Translations under genes and position numbers: made by a program
Shown here: one piece after another, positions 1-9,727 of the stretch
Numbering within the stretch: the stretch's first letter is position 1
Layout of the letters: every line of letters begins with the position of its first letter
The notes under the pieces: model-generated
What the model saw: the letters and a program-made list of their open reading frames with translations, nothing else
The model's database searches: none
What the model was told of the DNA's origin: nothing
NCBI GenBank assembly: GCA_018417955.1
Contig: JACTVC010000017.1
Location: 1,178,001-1,242,000 of the forward strand
From: Laccaria trichodermophora
Lineage: Eukaryota; Basidiomycota; Agaricomycetes; Agaricales; Hydnangiaceae
Reading direction: 5' to 3'
DNA: 64,000 nt

Positions 1-77
1 TGTAAGATATCCAAATCTAGCTATATACCACTGTTTGACTATGGCCTCTGGGCATTCCCTTCCAATCCTATATCACA
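1..77. repeat. End fragment of an LTR (partial, cut by window edge)
   Basis: These 77 bases recur almost exactly at 19397-19473, where they form the last part of a 319-bp sequence with TG...CA ends that looks like a solo LTR. The match stops exactly at the terminal ...TATCACA. This is therefore probably the 3' end of another copy of the same LTR whose beginning lies outside the window. The adjoining bases from 78 onward are not present at the second copy. Confidence 0.7.
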
Positions 78-669
78 AAGCCCAATGTCCAGAGGGCATG
101 TAAGGAAAACAATGGTGGGGAAGAATAATAGAATAGAAATCCTCTTGCCCCCTAGAGTGAATATCAGGATAAAATGAGACCAAAAGGTAGCAAAGCAAAG
201 AAGATGAATAAAAGAAAGAAAAAATTTGGCCCCAAATAATTTCCTCTCTGGAAAGCTGGTCACTGTAAGCTCCCAGCTTGACCCAGAAATACCCATATGA
301 TCATCCCACTCTCTCTTCAGTGATGTATAACCATGAGTACTGGGAAACCATGCAAGTGGATGGCTTCCAGGTCATCCATCCCAACTCCATTGCCTTTCTG
401 TTACAAACTCTTTTCTTCACGATACATATATAAACATGCGCAGACATTTACACACTCCTAAGACGTATCTAGACTATACTGGACAGTTCTAGATATGCAT
501 CCCAGTCAGATTTCTTTACTATGATTCATATTTACTTAGAATGACTCATATGACTCTTCCAGAATCATATGACTTGCATAGACTTACATAGACTTAGTAT
601 GATTCATCTGACTCTACACAGTCATATGAACTCATACTTCTGACTCGTATTTGACTCGTACCCTTAGTA
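78..669. other. No gene seen; repetitive flank
   Basis: No convincing open frame. Positions about 500-660 are rich in short irregular repeats around GACTCATATGACT. The stretch next to the LTR end may be the inner part of a decayed retroelement, but no coding motif supports this. Confidence 0.4.
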
Positions 670-937
670 TACTGTACCATTTCAATCAATTCGGCAGGGC
701 CCGTGATGTGTGATGGACCTGCCGAAATTTTGGTTTCGGCGACCTCCCAAAGTTGGCGTGATGTGCCCAAATTTTCGGCAGTCTGGTGCTGCAGGCGATG
801 AAAAAATTTCTATATCAGTGATGTTGTTGCCAGAGGAATTTGGCACACTGCAAAAATGTCCATGACAAGCATGACATTTCAGCATTTTGGAGGGCACTGT
901 GACACGTGACTGCCGAATTGATTGAAATGGGACAGTA
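670..937. mobile_element. MITE of 268 bp with about 28-bp inverted repeats
   Basis: The left end (TACTGTACCATTTCAATCAA...) is the reverse complement of the right end (...TTGATTGAAATGGGACAGTA) with about one mismatch over 28 bases. Both ends are flanked by TA (668-669 and 938-939). It is non-coding. A TA target duplication with short inverted repeats fits a Tc1/mariner-type MITE. The interior carries several partly inverted TTTCGGC/GCCGAAA blocks. Confidence 0.75.
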
Positions 938-1344
938 TAAGTAGGGTACTTTCGTTTGTGTTCAGTAGCTTGAACCTAGGCAATACAAGCTTAGTTCAAC
1001 CCAACGTCAGACCCTCAGAACTTAGATCACCCTCAAACTCTATAGTCTTTTGACTTAGAGCCTCTATTGAAACTGTGAACTGATAAGTCTTCAACATCGA
1101 AGACTTAAGAACTAGAATGTCATCAGTGTATGACTTAGAATAAACACTGAATCTCTATACAACAGTCCTTCAGGCATAGAGCATTGCGGAACCCTATACT
1201 GTCATTATTAAGGGCATAACGAAGTGATAGTAAAGACTATGTTGTCTTGTAGAATTAAGGGAACGTAACACAAACGAACGAACAGACAAACGAACTCGAA
1301 GCTTAATAACTGCCCATTACACTTAACACCCATAACAGTTTCCC

Positions 1345-1555
1345 CATCAAGATGGTGTAGCATGCTTCCATCATACTTGTGGTCTGGGTACAAGGCATGT
1401 ATAGTGTGATAGAGGCTTGCACCTCTCCACTCAGATTGTTGATCCCAACTCAACTCCCTCTACCCATCAAGATGATGTAGCTTGCTTCCATTGTGGTGTG
1501 TGATCTGGATGTGGGGAGTGTGTAATGGGATAGAGGCTTGCGCCTCTCCTCCCAT
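1345..1555. repeat. Two-copy tandem duplication, about 120-bp unit
   Basis: The segment beginning CCCATCAAGATGGTGTAG at about 1345 is repeated with divergence from about 1464. Both units contain the GATAGAGGCTTGC stretch (about 1410 and 1532). No gene is evident between 940 and 1800 otherwise. Confidence 0.6.
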
Positions 1556-1799
1556 ATTCCACCTATACTCCCATACAGCCCCCCACTTTTCCAGTGTGCG
1601 AATCTCAAGAATCAAGCCAGGGAGGATAGAGGCAAAGAGATTGTGCAGTGGAAAATTACAAGCTGTGATCCTAAGTTGGTGTCAGAGTAGGTAGAGGTGG
1701 TGCCATGTTGGGTAGGAATGATAAGAGGTCAAAAGAAAGGGGAAGAAAAAAAAAATGTTGTCATAAATCTTGCCCCCCAGAGTGGACACAGGCCATGCA

Positions 1800-2170
1800 A
1801 CACACAAGCAGCAATCTATAAGGTTACCATGATTGAAGAAGAGTCCACCACATAATGTGCAAGCAGCAACTCCTCAACACTGATCTGCTGCAAAACATGC
1901 GAGCTGCAATCAGGAGCCAGAAGGTTACCATGATTGAAGAAGAGTCCGCTGCATAATGTGTGAGCAGCAACTCCTCAACACTGATCCGCCACATAACACG
2001 CGAGCAGCAATCAGTACTTCTGAGGGACCCAGAAGGTTACCATGATTGAAGAAGAGTCTGCTGTGTAATGCGTGAGCTGCAACTCCTCCACACTGATCCG
2101 CCACGCAATGCGCAAGCAGCAATCAGCCTTCTGATGGAGCCAGAAGGTTACCATGAGTCTGCCACATAAT
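1800..2170. repeat. Minisatellite, about 112-bp unit, 3-4 copies
   Basis: The phrase AAGGTTACCATGATTGAAGA recurs at about 1810, 1921 and 2034, with a shortened copy near 2143. Each is followed by GAAGAGTC and CAGCAACTCCTC. Open frames across it are repeat translations, not genes. Confidence 0.75.
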
Positions 2171-2299
2171 GCACAAGCAGCAACTCTCAACCAGTTGAGG
2201 TGTCTCCCCTGCCCATAAGAGTCCTCCAATCAAGTCTTAACACCCCAAATAGATATTAGAGGGGACAAACGAGCTATAGAACGTCCGATGCAAGCAGGT

Positions 2300-2640
2300 T
2301 ATGACAATAGGAATGGGGAGATGGTTGTTGAAGAGATGGCACTGTAACACAAGGACCGCTCGTTCGTTTGGCGCGTATAAGAGCGTCCCAAAAGCGCATC
2401 GATCGTGGCTTTAAAACAAACCAAAGAACGAAAGGGGCGACGAGAATCTCGCCGAGAACGGACAAAATATGTTCATTTTGGTCATACCAGGCTGAACGAG
2501 GCGAAACACAGCCAATAGGTGACCGTTTGAGGAGTTTAGGGAGTCCAAAGAAAGGTGTAAATGAGGGCTTCCCAGTGCAAAAAGGATGAGAGCGATCCGT
2601 GCGTCGGTCAGTGAGATATGACAGGGCATTCAGTAGCTGC
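2300..2640. repeat. Direct repeat R1 flanking the TET/KDZ transposon
   Basis: About 300 bases (CTGTAACACAAGGACCGCTC... through ...GAGAGCGATCCGTGCGTC) match 15985-16275 in the same orientation at roughly 85% by eye. R1 lies just outside the left terminal inverted repeat, and its partner lies just outside the right one. It has no coding potential I trust. It could be an independent interspersed repeat present on both sides by chance, or the remains of an older composite structure. Confidence 0.7.
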
Positions 2641-2660
2641 CCAATGGAAGGATAGTAGTT

Positions 2661-2945
2661 CACATGGTCAATTGTTCAATGGACCATAGGGCTACCCCAA
2701 TGGGCCCAATCATAGTTGGCACTATTTGGCCCTAGTTTGGCCCAATGTCTGTGAGACGTTAAGCACGCATTGTTGGGGCCAAGGTAACAAAGCTATGAGA
2801 AGCATAATTGGGCCCAATGAGGGATACACAAAACAAATTGGGCCCATTGGGCCCAATATTCCAAAGCTATTAGTTAAGCTATCTTGCATTGTTGGGCCCA
2901 ATATTTAATTAGGCTATATTGCAGTTGGGCCCAATGCTCGGCGTA
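2661..2945. repeat. Left terminal/subterminal repeat zone with TTGGGCCCAA motifs
   Basis: After the inverted repeat there are at least five full or near-full copies of the 10-bp palindrome TTGGGCCCAA (about 2701, 2808, 2839, 2894, 2927). Clustered palindromes in subterminal DNA are typical of transposase binding sites. The same motif is clustered at 15745-15880 and in the palindromic element at 57684-63357. A short CCCTAA run (2966-2981) lies just inside. Confidence 0.7.
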
Positions 2946-3255
2946 ACAAATGCCAGGACTGCCGGAACCCTAACCCTAACCATCCCTGTCCAGCCGAAAC
3001 GAACGGTACGATGTAATTTGGTCCGATGACATCGCCTCTGGCACAAAATTTGATACACGTTGCAAATACCGTCAGTAGCATCTCATCCATACATCAATAT
3101 ATCCATATCGGCCCGAATTCCCATTAATCGGTTGAATTCGTTTTGGGTAATAGATAATAGCCGGACATGTGACAGCCACCCTGGATGCATGGATAGCATG
3201 AGGCATGCTGTATATAAGACAATTTATTTGCATTGAAAGCTCGCCACTCAACGAC

Positions 3256-4621
3256 ATGGAGGAGCAGTTGACGGCATTGGAGGCAGTCACCGACGACGTC
3301 TCCACCTACCTTGCCGGTCGTCTTCGGCACAAATTGTTTGACTTTCCGAATGATTATCCCGCCGATTCATTGTCTCAGGGACTCGTTACCCACTGTGAAC
3401 GAGCTATTGCCGTGATCGCCGAAGCCTGGACAAACCCGCCAATCGTGGTCAACTGGGACATTGACGATTATATCGGCATCATTGGAAAGCAGCCAACGGG
3501 TACGTGTTACCATGGACTCAGTCGAGGGCAAAAATGGACTCACTCTTCTGTACCAGGCACTTGCATTCTTATGGAGACGGCCATTGCTTCCAAGTTCCCT
3601 CCCGCATTTCCGGAGCACATTGATGTCGTCGAGGGAAACCCTACAAGAGTCAATGACCGAATGGGGCATATCCTCGCCTGGTATCTTCCGGGGATTTTGT
3701 CGGAAGAACTACAGGTAATTAAAATCAGCCTGTCATTACCAATTGACTAATTGTAATTGAGGCTCGAATCCGAACGGCTGTGGAATTACTTCACCCCTTG
3801 CTGCAGGTACCTGACAAAAGCAATGGCAACTGGAGGAGCGATCCGAGATATTATCGGAATATATGCTTTTGCAAGTACCCTCCAGGTATTGTCAATCTCG
3901 TGCCGTTATGGTATCAAGCTGGGCATGGGGTAAGTGTCCAAAGTCAATCTCGGGTTATTTCTTTCTGAACAGCACCCAGCACGACGGAAGTTCGTTACAT
4001 GCATCGGCGGCTTTGAAGGAAGATAATGGAGCCGGCGAACGGTTCCTTCGGAAGATAATCGATTTCCAAGCAATTATTGGTGGCATTATGAGTGTCATTC
4101 ACCCGGAGCAGCATTTCGGGGGCCGAGGAGCACTGCTTCGATGTCTCCGTCCTCAATCATCAGTGACGTCTGATAAGGATTGTTTGAAACGGATCATGAA
4201 AGTTTGGGGAACTGCCTTCACGGGTCTGTCGGTAATTAGTGAAAGAGAAACCCCTCTCCATCGGGATGGTCAGAATGCAGATTGGATGTACGACCTTTTG
4301 GTTAATCTGTCCTCCAATGTTGACCCCGACCTTCGGGCGGAGTTACCTGGTATCGGGATTAGATTTCGGTATGGTTCCGGAACAGTTCTGTCAATTCTTG
4401 GGAAGGCGGTAAGGCACGGAGTATCGAGAACGGACACAGACCGATACTGCCTTGCTTTCTTTATGAGAGAAAGGGTCTCTGAACGTTTGGGGGGTGTTCC
4501 ACATGTGGTCATGATGTCTGAAGAGGTGTTTAAGAGATGGCTGTCTCTGGACGAGCCGGATAGGGTCAAGGCGATGTTGCGTATTCAACATAGTGGCTTC
4601 CTTTTACCACTTGAATGCTAG
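3256..4621 (+). CDS. TET/JBP family 2OG-Fe(II) dioxygenase (probable 5-methylcytosine oxidase), possible frameshift
   Basis: The exons read 3256-3714, 3762-3929 and 3973-4621. The last exon holds the double-stranded beta-helix signature. HRD (codons at 4259-4267) is the HxD iron motif. The distal His is in RHGV (4414-4416). An Arg in DRYC (4442-4444), 10 residues further on, is expected to bind the 2OG carboxylate. The spacing and the HGV...DR-x-C pattern resemble the TET/JBP family, which oxidises methylated pyrimidines in DNA. The second intron joins in phase, and the middle exon reads YLTKAMATGGAIRD in the frame that fits. Exon lengths sum to one base too many, so there is either a 1-bp insertion near 3795-3806 or a splice I misplaced. 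The gene is transcribed away from the left terminus and converges with the accessory gene at 4638, leaving only 16 bases between them. Substrate and activity are inferred from family. Confidence 0.78.
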
Positions 4622-4637
4622 ATACAAATTTCATGAT

Positions 4638-5727
4638 TTAAAATTGTGAAAAAATGCGTTCAAACTCTCCCGGCACTCCCGACGACGATAGGTGACGGCT
4701 GTCCAACTCTCGTCGACCTGTGAGTTTGATATGACAAAGAGGTTTGAAGTCTGAGCCTCCAGAATAGGAAGGAATTGGCGTGATGGGGCGAGAGATACGA
4801 TCGGCCGTAGATGTCACCGGCATTGTTGGGGGAGCTGGTTTCCTGGGCCAAGATGTTGGTGCGGTCATTTCGGCGCTGTGGGCCTGCCTGGATGCTGATG
4901 CCATGGGGGTCCGTGAGGTCCCAGCTTGGGCCGACATTGGGGGGGCCACTGACATGGACTTGGCGTCGGTATGCCCCTCATCGGAATCTTCGTCAACTGC
5001 ATCCTCCTCGAACAGCTTGTCGGCATATCTGATAGACCAGCCATCCCTCCACTCATGCTCCATCACCAGGATTGACTTCGTTGAATTCTCAAGCCGATCC
5101 TCGAGGTCATGGAGCCTGTCATAAATGCGATCCAATTCAGCTTTCAAGGTCTTTCTCCCTCGGGCAATGCTCTCCCGAAGGTTCTTCATCCGCTCGATTT
5201 CGGGAGTTGCCGATGAAAGAGGCAAATCTCCACCCATGTGGTAGTTTTGGGAGAGCTGCAACTAACATGATAAACGTCCATCGGGAATAAGCCGTTTACT
5301 TACCATATCGGCATGCAAGGCCACGCCAAATGTTTCCAGGTCATTCCAATCCCGTTCTTTTCCAACTCGATCCTGAATATCTTTTTCCATCCACCAATCG
5401 TCGAGGTAGACTGGAACTAAGCAATCCGGCGAAGTTTGATCAACCACCCAGTCAATATCAGGCGGGCCAGACTCCCTCACACAAGCCTGGAGGAACATCG
5501 GGATGTCATATGCAAACTCCTCGATGGCATGCGATCCGAGCGCCTTCTGAATGAAATCCTGTTATGTATTTAGCCTTGAGCGGTGCAAGATCCTTCGGAC
5601 TTACCAGCTCCCCCCTGAACAGGGAGAGCCATATCTCCTTTTCATTTTCAGACATATTCGGCTGTTCCTTCCATGCCTTGGTGGCAGCTCGGCAACGAGA
5701 ACTGATCATGTATACTAACATCTGCAT
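4638..5727 (-). CDS. Accessory coiled-coil protein of the TET/KDZ element
   Basis: Three exons on the minus strand (5605-5727, 5304-5558, 4638-5261) join in phase to 333 residues if translation begins at the ATG at 5727. The middle exon contains a conserved-looking stretch with YDIPMF, GPPDIDWVV and DDWW. The last exon has a helical, heptad-like region (about residues 140-185), an acidic patch, then a Ser/Pro-rich disordered tail. An in-frame TGA (5737-5739) lies 9 codons upstream of this ATG. The frame above the stop (...LFTPRQLEA) also looks protein-like, so the true start may be further upstream and this TGA a nonsense mutation. It lies directly downstream of the transposase gene in the same direction, so it may be a separate gene or a detached transposase tail. 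No function is assigned. Confidence 0.65.
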
Positions 5728-5845
5728 GGGGCGGGTTCATTCCATGGCCTCCAGTTGGCGGGGAGTGAAGAGCATGTTGAGATAAGACAATCTAATGCTG
5801 TGCTTCATCGATGGTATAGAAGCCGACAAACATATAACAATAACC

Positions 5846-8800
5846 TTAAATAGCGCCGGAAAGTTGACATTCCAATAACGCCTGCACGTGGAAACCTCGC
5901 CACATGGCGGCTTGGCGGGAGGCATAGCAGCGCTTACCATCGGCGCTTAGATCCCTCAGATCTTCCCAATATGTTGCCCGCTTCGTAAAATACCGCATTG
6001 TCCATGCCATTTCCATTGGAACCAACTTCGATTCCTCCAGCCATCGGTGATATCTCGCTTTGGTCCGAAGATAGTTCACCCGATATACTGCCAAAGTACA
6101 TAGCAGATGAATGACAATATTTAACGAATGAGATCACTTACGTTCTTCCATATGCATGTCATTCTCTGAATCGCCATGTATATTGAAACCCCAAAACCAG
6201 GGGATATCTTTGTTCCTAAAGCCGGGTTTATTGGGGTGAGATATATTCGGAAGCAGATGAGTATCAGCCTTTTTGATTTCCTTGAAACGTGATAAAATGT
6301 CTTCCGACACAGCTAGACGCTGTAAGGCCCATCGGGCCTGACCATAAACTCGGAGGTGATAAGCCAAATTTCTGTCAATGGCATTGACTTGATCATAGGA
6401 CCGGGTCTTTCCCTTCTTGCTTTCTTCGGTGTTGATCTTTTTTCGGTAAATGAATGACTTGTGCCCGATGTCCAGCCGAATAGATGCGAGTGCATCATTG
6501 GCTTGCGCAACCCGCAAGTCAATTTCTCGTAGGCGAGCCCCCTTCATAGTTTGAGGGAGAGTTGCAAAGCTAGAAGGTACGATGATCTCTCTGTATTCGG
6601 GGAGGCCATTATCATTCTGCGGTGGGTTGACCTGTAATTGCTCAAAGTCCTCGTCATGCTCATACTCATCCATCGTCGGTGGGACTAAAAACCCATCGGA
6701 AAGATTTATCTCCGGAAACAACGTTACCGCCTCTTGCTCAAATGTGTCCAGCCCCTTCACAAATCTCTGCCGACGACGTGCGAGCTCTAGCTTCTGCTCT
6801 GACGTCGGCTTCCTCCCCATCATCCTGGCGAATCGGCTAAGCGTAAGCCTTATTTTAGGGTTAGCGTATCATGTTAGTCATTTTAATCAGCAACATACTG
6901 GGCTTCTTGAAGTTTAATCCCCGTGCCAACCCAAAGCGAGAGTCCCACATTTTGCCGAAGACCTTGTTCTTGTGCCATGAACTCAGCCTGTACCTCCTTC
7001 TGCGTCGGCACTGTTATTACCATTAGTTAACCTTAACCCTGGGTTAAACAAGGGTGACAAACATTTCGGGGCTTTGGCTTCATATATATCCATTGCCGAG
7101 GGATCGAAAATTCGGCGAGCTTGTGCGTCGTTGTCCTGTGAATTCCAATCTTCCAACTGCTCTTCGGAGGCCGTCTCTGAGAGCTTTTTCAACTCTGCTT
7201 CGGCTTCAGGAAGTGCCTTCTGAATTCGCTTCCATCGTTTACAAAGCGACGATACCATGTTAACCAGTTTCTTCCAGTTGTTGTCACCCATGTGGGCATC
7301 AAGAACCTCCGTCCGATGAGCAAGGGTCATGGTCCTTGATATGGTCCTTGATATTCTGCCGACGTGGTTGAGAGTGGACCATAATGTCTCCAGTATTTCA
7401 CCATCTGATTGTCCTCCACCGATAATAAAGGTCGGTGAGAACCTCGCAAGACAAACAAGCTGATGTCCATGAATATGGAATAGGCCGATACCCGGAATTA
7501 TGATTAGCCCGGGATGAACCTCAAGAAACGGAGATTTTTCCACCCGCTTTCGGAAGTTTACAAAGTACTGGCAGTTAACATCATAGACAACGATGCATCG
7601 GGGGGCCTCCGATGCACCAGTGTTCTTCAACGCCTCGCAGAACGCGTAGTCAATATTCATCTGTCTGATATGCCATGGAGCAATGTAACGTCATCCGACA
7701 AACAGCCGAAACTTACCTTTCTCCTTTCTGGAAATCGACCACAGCACCCGGACAATAGCAGCCATGCCTTAGGCAAGCGGCGGCGCCAAGGCCAGTGGAA
7801 TCACAACCTTTATGAATTCTTGATTTGTCGTTCACGGCGTGATGTTCATTGCAAGTCGGTTTCTGTTGTTCATCAGCTGCCGAAACAGTTGTAGGGTTAG
7901 GGTAACCTCACTTCTTTAATCTCGGGAGCCGTGGCCAGATGGTTTGCATATCGGCTTCTTTCTACCATATATCCCTGACCGGACTTTAACCAGACATCGT
8001 CTTCGGGGTGCCTTTGAGCTTTGTGATTACATGTGAAATTGCCATCGAGGACAAACCCCCGGGTATATGGCCATTGTTCCGGGTCGTCCTTCCAATTATC
8101 GGGAAGATTTATTCCAGGCTGTGGACATGCGGCGCAAAACAGAGCCAAGTCACCAGTTTTTGGATCTTCGGCTTTGTGCCCAAAGCCAAACCACTTGTAT
8201 TCCTTGATAACCCTCCATTGCCGGCTAGCTCGCAACAACTCACGGTATCTATCCTAAAACAGGGTAAGTGCCAGCCGAAACTTTAAAGGAGAAAACATAC
8301 CTTCACCAGATTTGGAAATGCTTTGCATGTCATCCGCCGAAGCTTTGAGAAGTAATGAAGTGCCGAAGTTTTGCATTCGAGGTTTTCCAAAAGGTAGTCA
8401 TCAAGCACCTGAAATGAAAAGGCCGTTCGAGGAGTATCGGAGGTGGATGGAAAGAGACCCATCCTTAAAAGCTGTATTTCTTTGGATGGTGCACTGGCAC
8501 ATGTGCAAAAAGACGTCGGAAGCTGATGAACGCCATTGGTATGGACGTAGGTAAATACTCGATGTCCATCAATCATGGATACCGGAGGATCAGGAACTTC
8601 GGTGTCATTGTAAAGGCCCCGGGAAGTCTCGTCGGCAATATCTTCATAGTCTACCTCTTCGTCGTCGGGTATTGTCGGCTCTTCCAATTGCTCGGCCTGA
8701 GTTCCCCTATGGCCCCAGCTTTCGCAGTTAATGGAATCTGCATCCGACGCATCCCATCGTTTCCCGGGACAGGGTACACCGTTATGGCCAAGATGTAAAA

Positions 8801-9360
8801 TTGATCCGGCCTTCCATAACCAAGATGGTGAGAAGTAATCTCCCGACCAGTATTCAATTCTATGAAAAGGATGTCGTCTATGAGTAGTCCGGCAACAGTC
8901 AGTACATAATACTGGACTGCCCAAACAACAGCTACATCTCCAGGTTGCCACACGGATTTGACATGTTTCACAAGTCAAGCCTTCTGGCGGTGCTTCCCTC
9001 CGAAGTACCTCATCGATATAAATCCGACGACGTTTCTCCCAGTCTCTCAGATAATCGTTAGTTGTCTGTTCAAAGGGTCAGCTGTGTTACTTCAAAGCTT
9101 GAACAACCCACACTGCTTCCATGATTTGGAAATACATTAGGTATGAATTCCCTGTATTCTTGGTCATTTGCTTCAGAGTTTAACTCTACTGGGGGTAACG
9201 CAGTATGCCGTTTGGTTGGAGACTTTGAGGGAGACCGTGAAGGAGTGGGTGAGACCTCATTTGCAGGAAAAACTGTGACTGGTCGGAAGCCTCTGCGGTT
9301 CTCGACGAAGTTTAGATGCTTCAAGGAGCCGATGACATTGCGACACCTGTTGGTGGACAT
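5846..9360 (-). CDS. CxC2-type KDZ transposase, full length, 8 exons
   Basis: Exons on the minus strand are 9136-9360, 8301-9065, 7912-8253, 7717-7862, 7063-7664, 6899-7010, 6142-6848 and 5846-6087. They sum to 3141 bases with all phases compatible, giving 1046 residues. The N-terminus is disordered. It is followed by the CxC2 cysteine cluster (first Cys about residue 107, with repeated CxxC and a HRRHPFH stretch) that precedes KDZ catalytic domains. The RNase H-fold triad is visible: Asp in VLDGNFT (about 400), Asp in VVYDVNCQY (about 521) and Glu in QSDGEILE (about 582). A helical C-terminal region contains IGHKSF and the WTMRYF-type end of CxC2 KDZ proteins. It should act in the nucleus to excise and insert the element. 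No lesion is seen, unlike the second KDZ copy. It diverges from the AT-hook gene across about 370 bp. Confidence 0.93.
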
Positions 9361-9727
9361 TGTGATGCTCTGGGAACATGATTCAGATGTCGTATACTTT
9401 ATATAACAATCTGAACATCTGATGGAGGGGTTAGAAGTCTCGTCTCAATGATTGATAACGGCTGATCTTCGGACTTCAGGGGGTAGCTACTACGGCGTTT
9501 GATGCTGTTTATAAGAATACCTGTTCAACGACAGATCTGTATGAAGAAAGCCTTTTCATTAGCAGTTCGAATAATGCTTTGCATTGAACTTGTACTGAAA
9601 ACATTCTGCTTTTGGCAACAACATGGACTAATCAAGTAACCGCACCTTTGTTTGTTTGGTTCATCTCTCTTGACGTGGCAAGAACATTATTCTTTACTGG
9701 ATCACCATCTCCTCGGATAAATACCCA
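9361..9727. promoter_or_regulatory. Divergent intergenic region between transposase and AT-hook genes
   Basis: These 367 bases separate two oppositely transcribed genes of the same element and must contain both core promoters. I see short AT-rich stretches (for example TTTATATAAC near 9399 for the minus gene) but no element I can define with certainty. Confidence 0.45.

Noticed and set aside
1208..2663. Several short frames on both strands before the TET/KDZ element
   Set aside because: They fall in the tandem duplications, minisatellite or R1 repeat and have no protein-like content.
2966..2981. CCCTAACCCTAACC as a possible telomere or telomere insertion
   Set aside because: Only about two and a half units; CTAACCC also occurs as intron branch-point sequence nearby, so chance or a transposon subterminal motif is enough.
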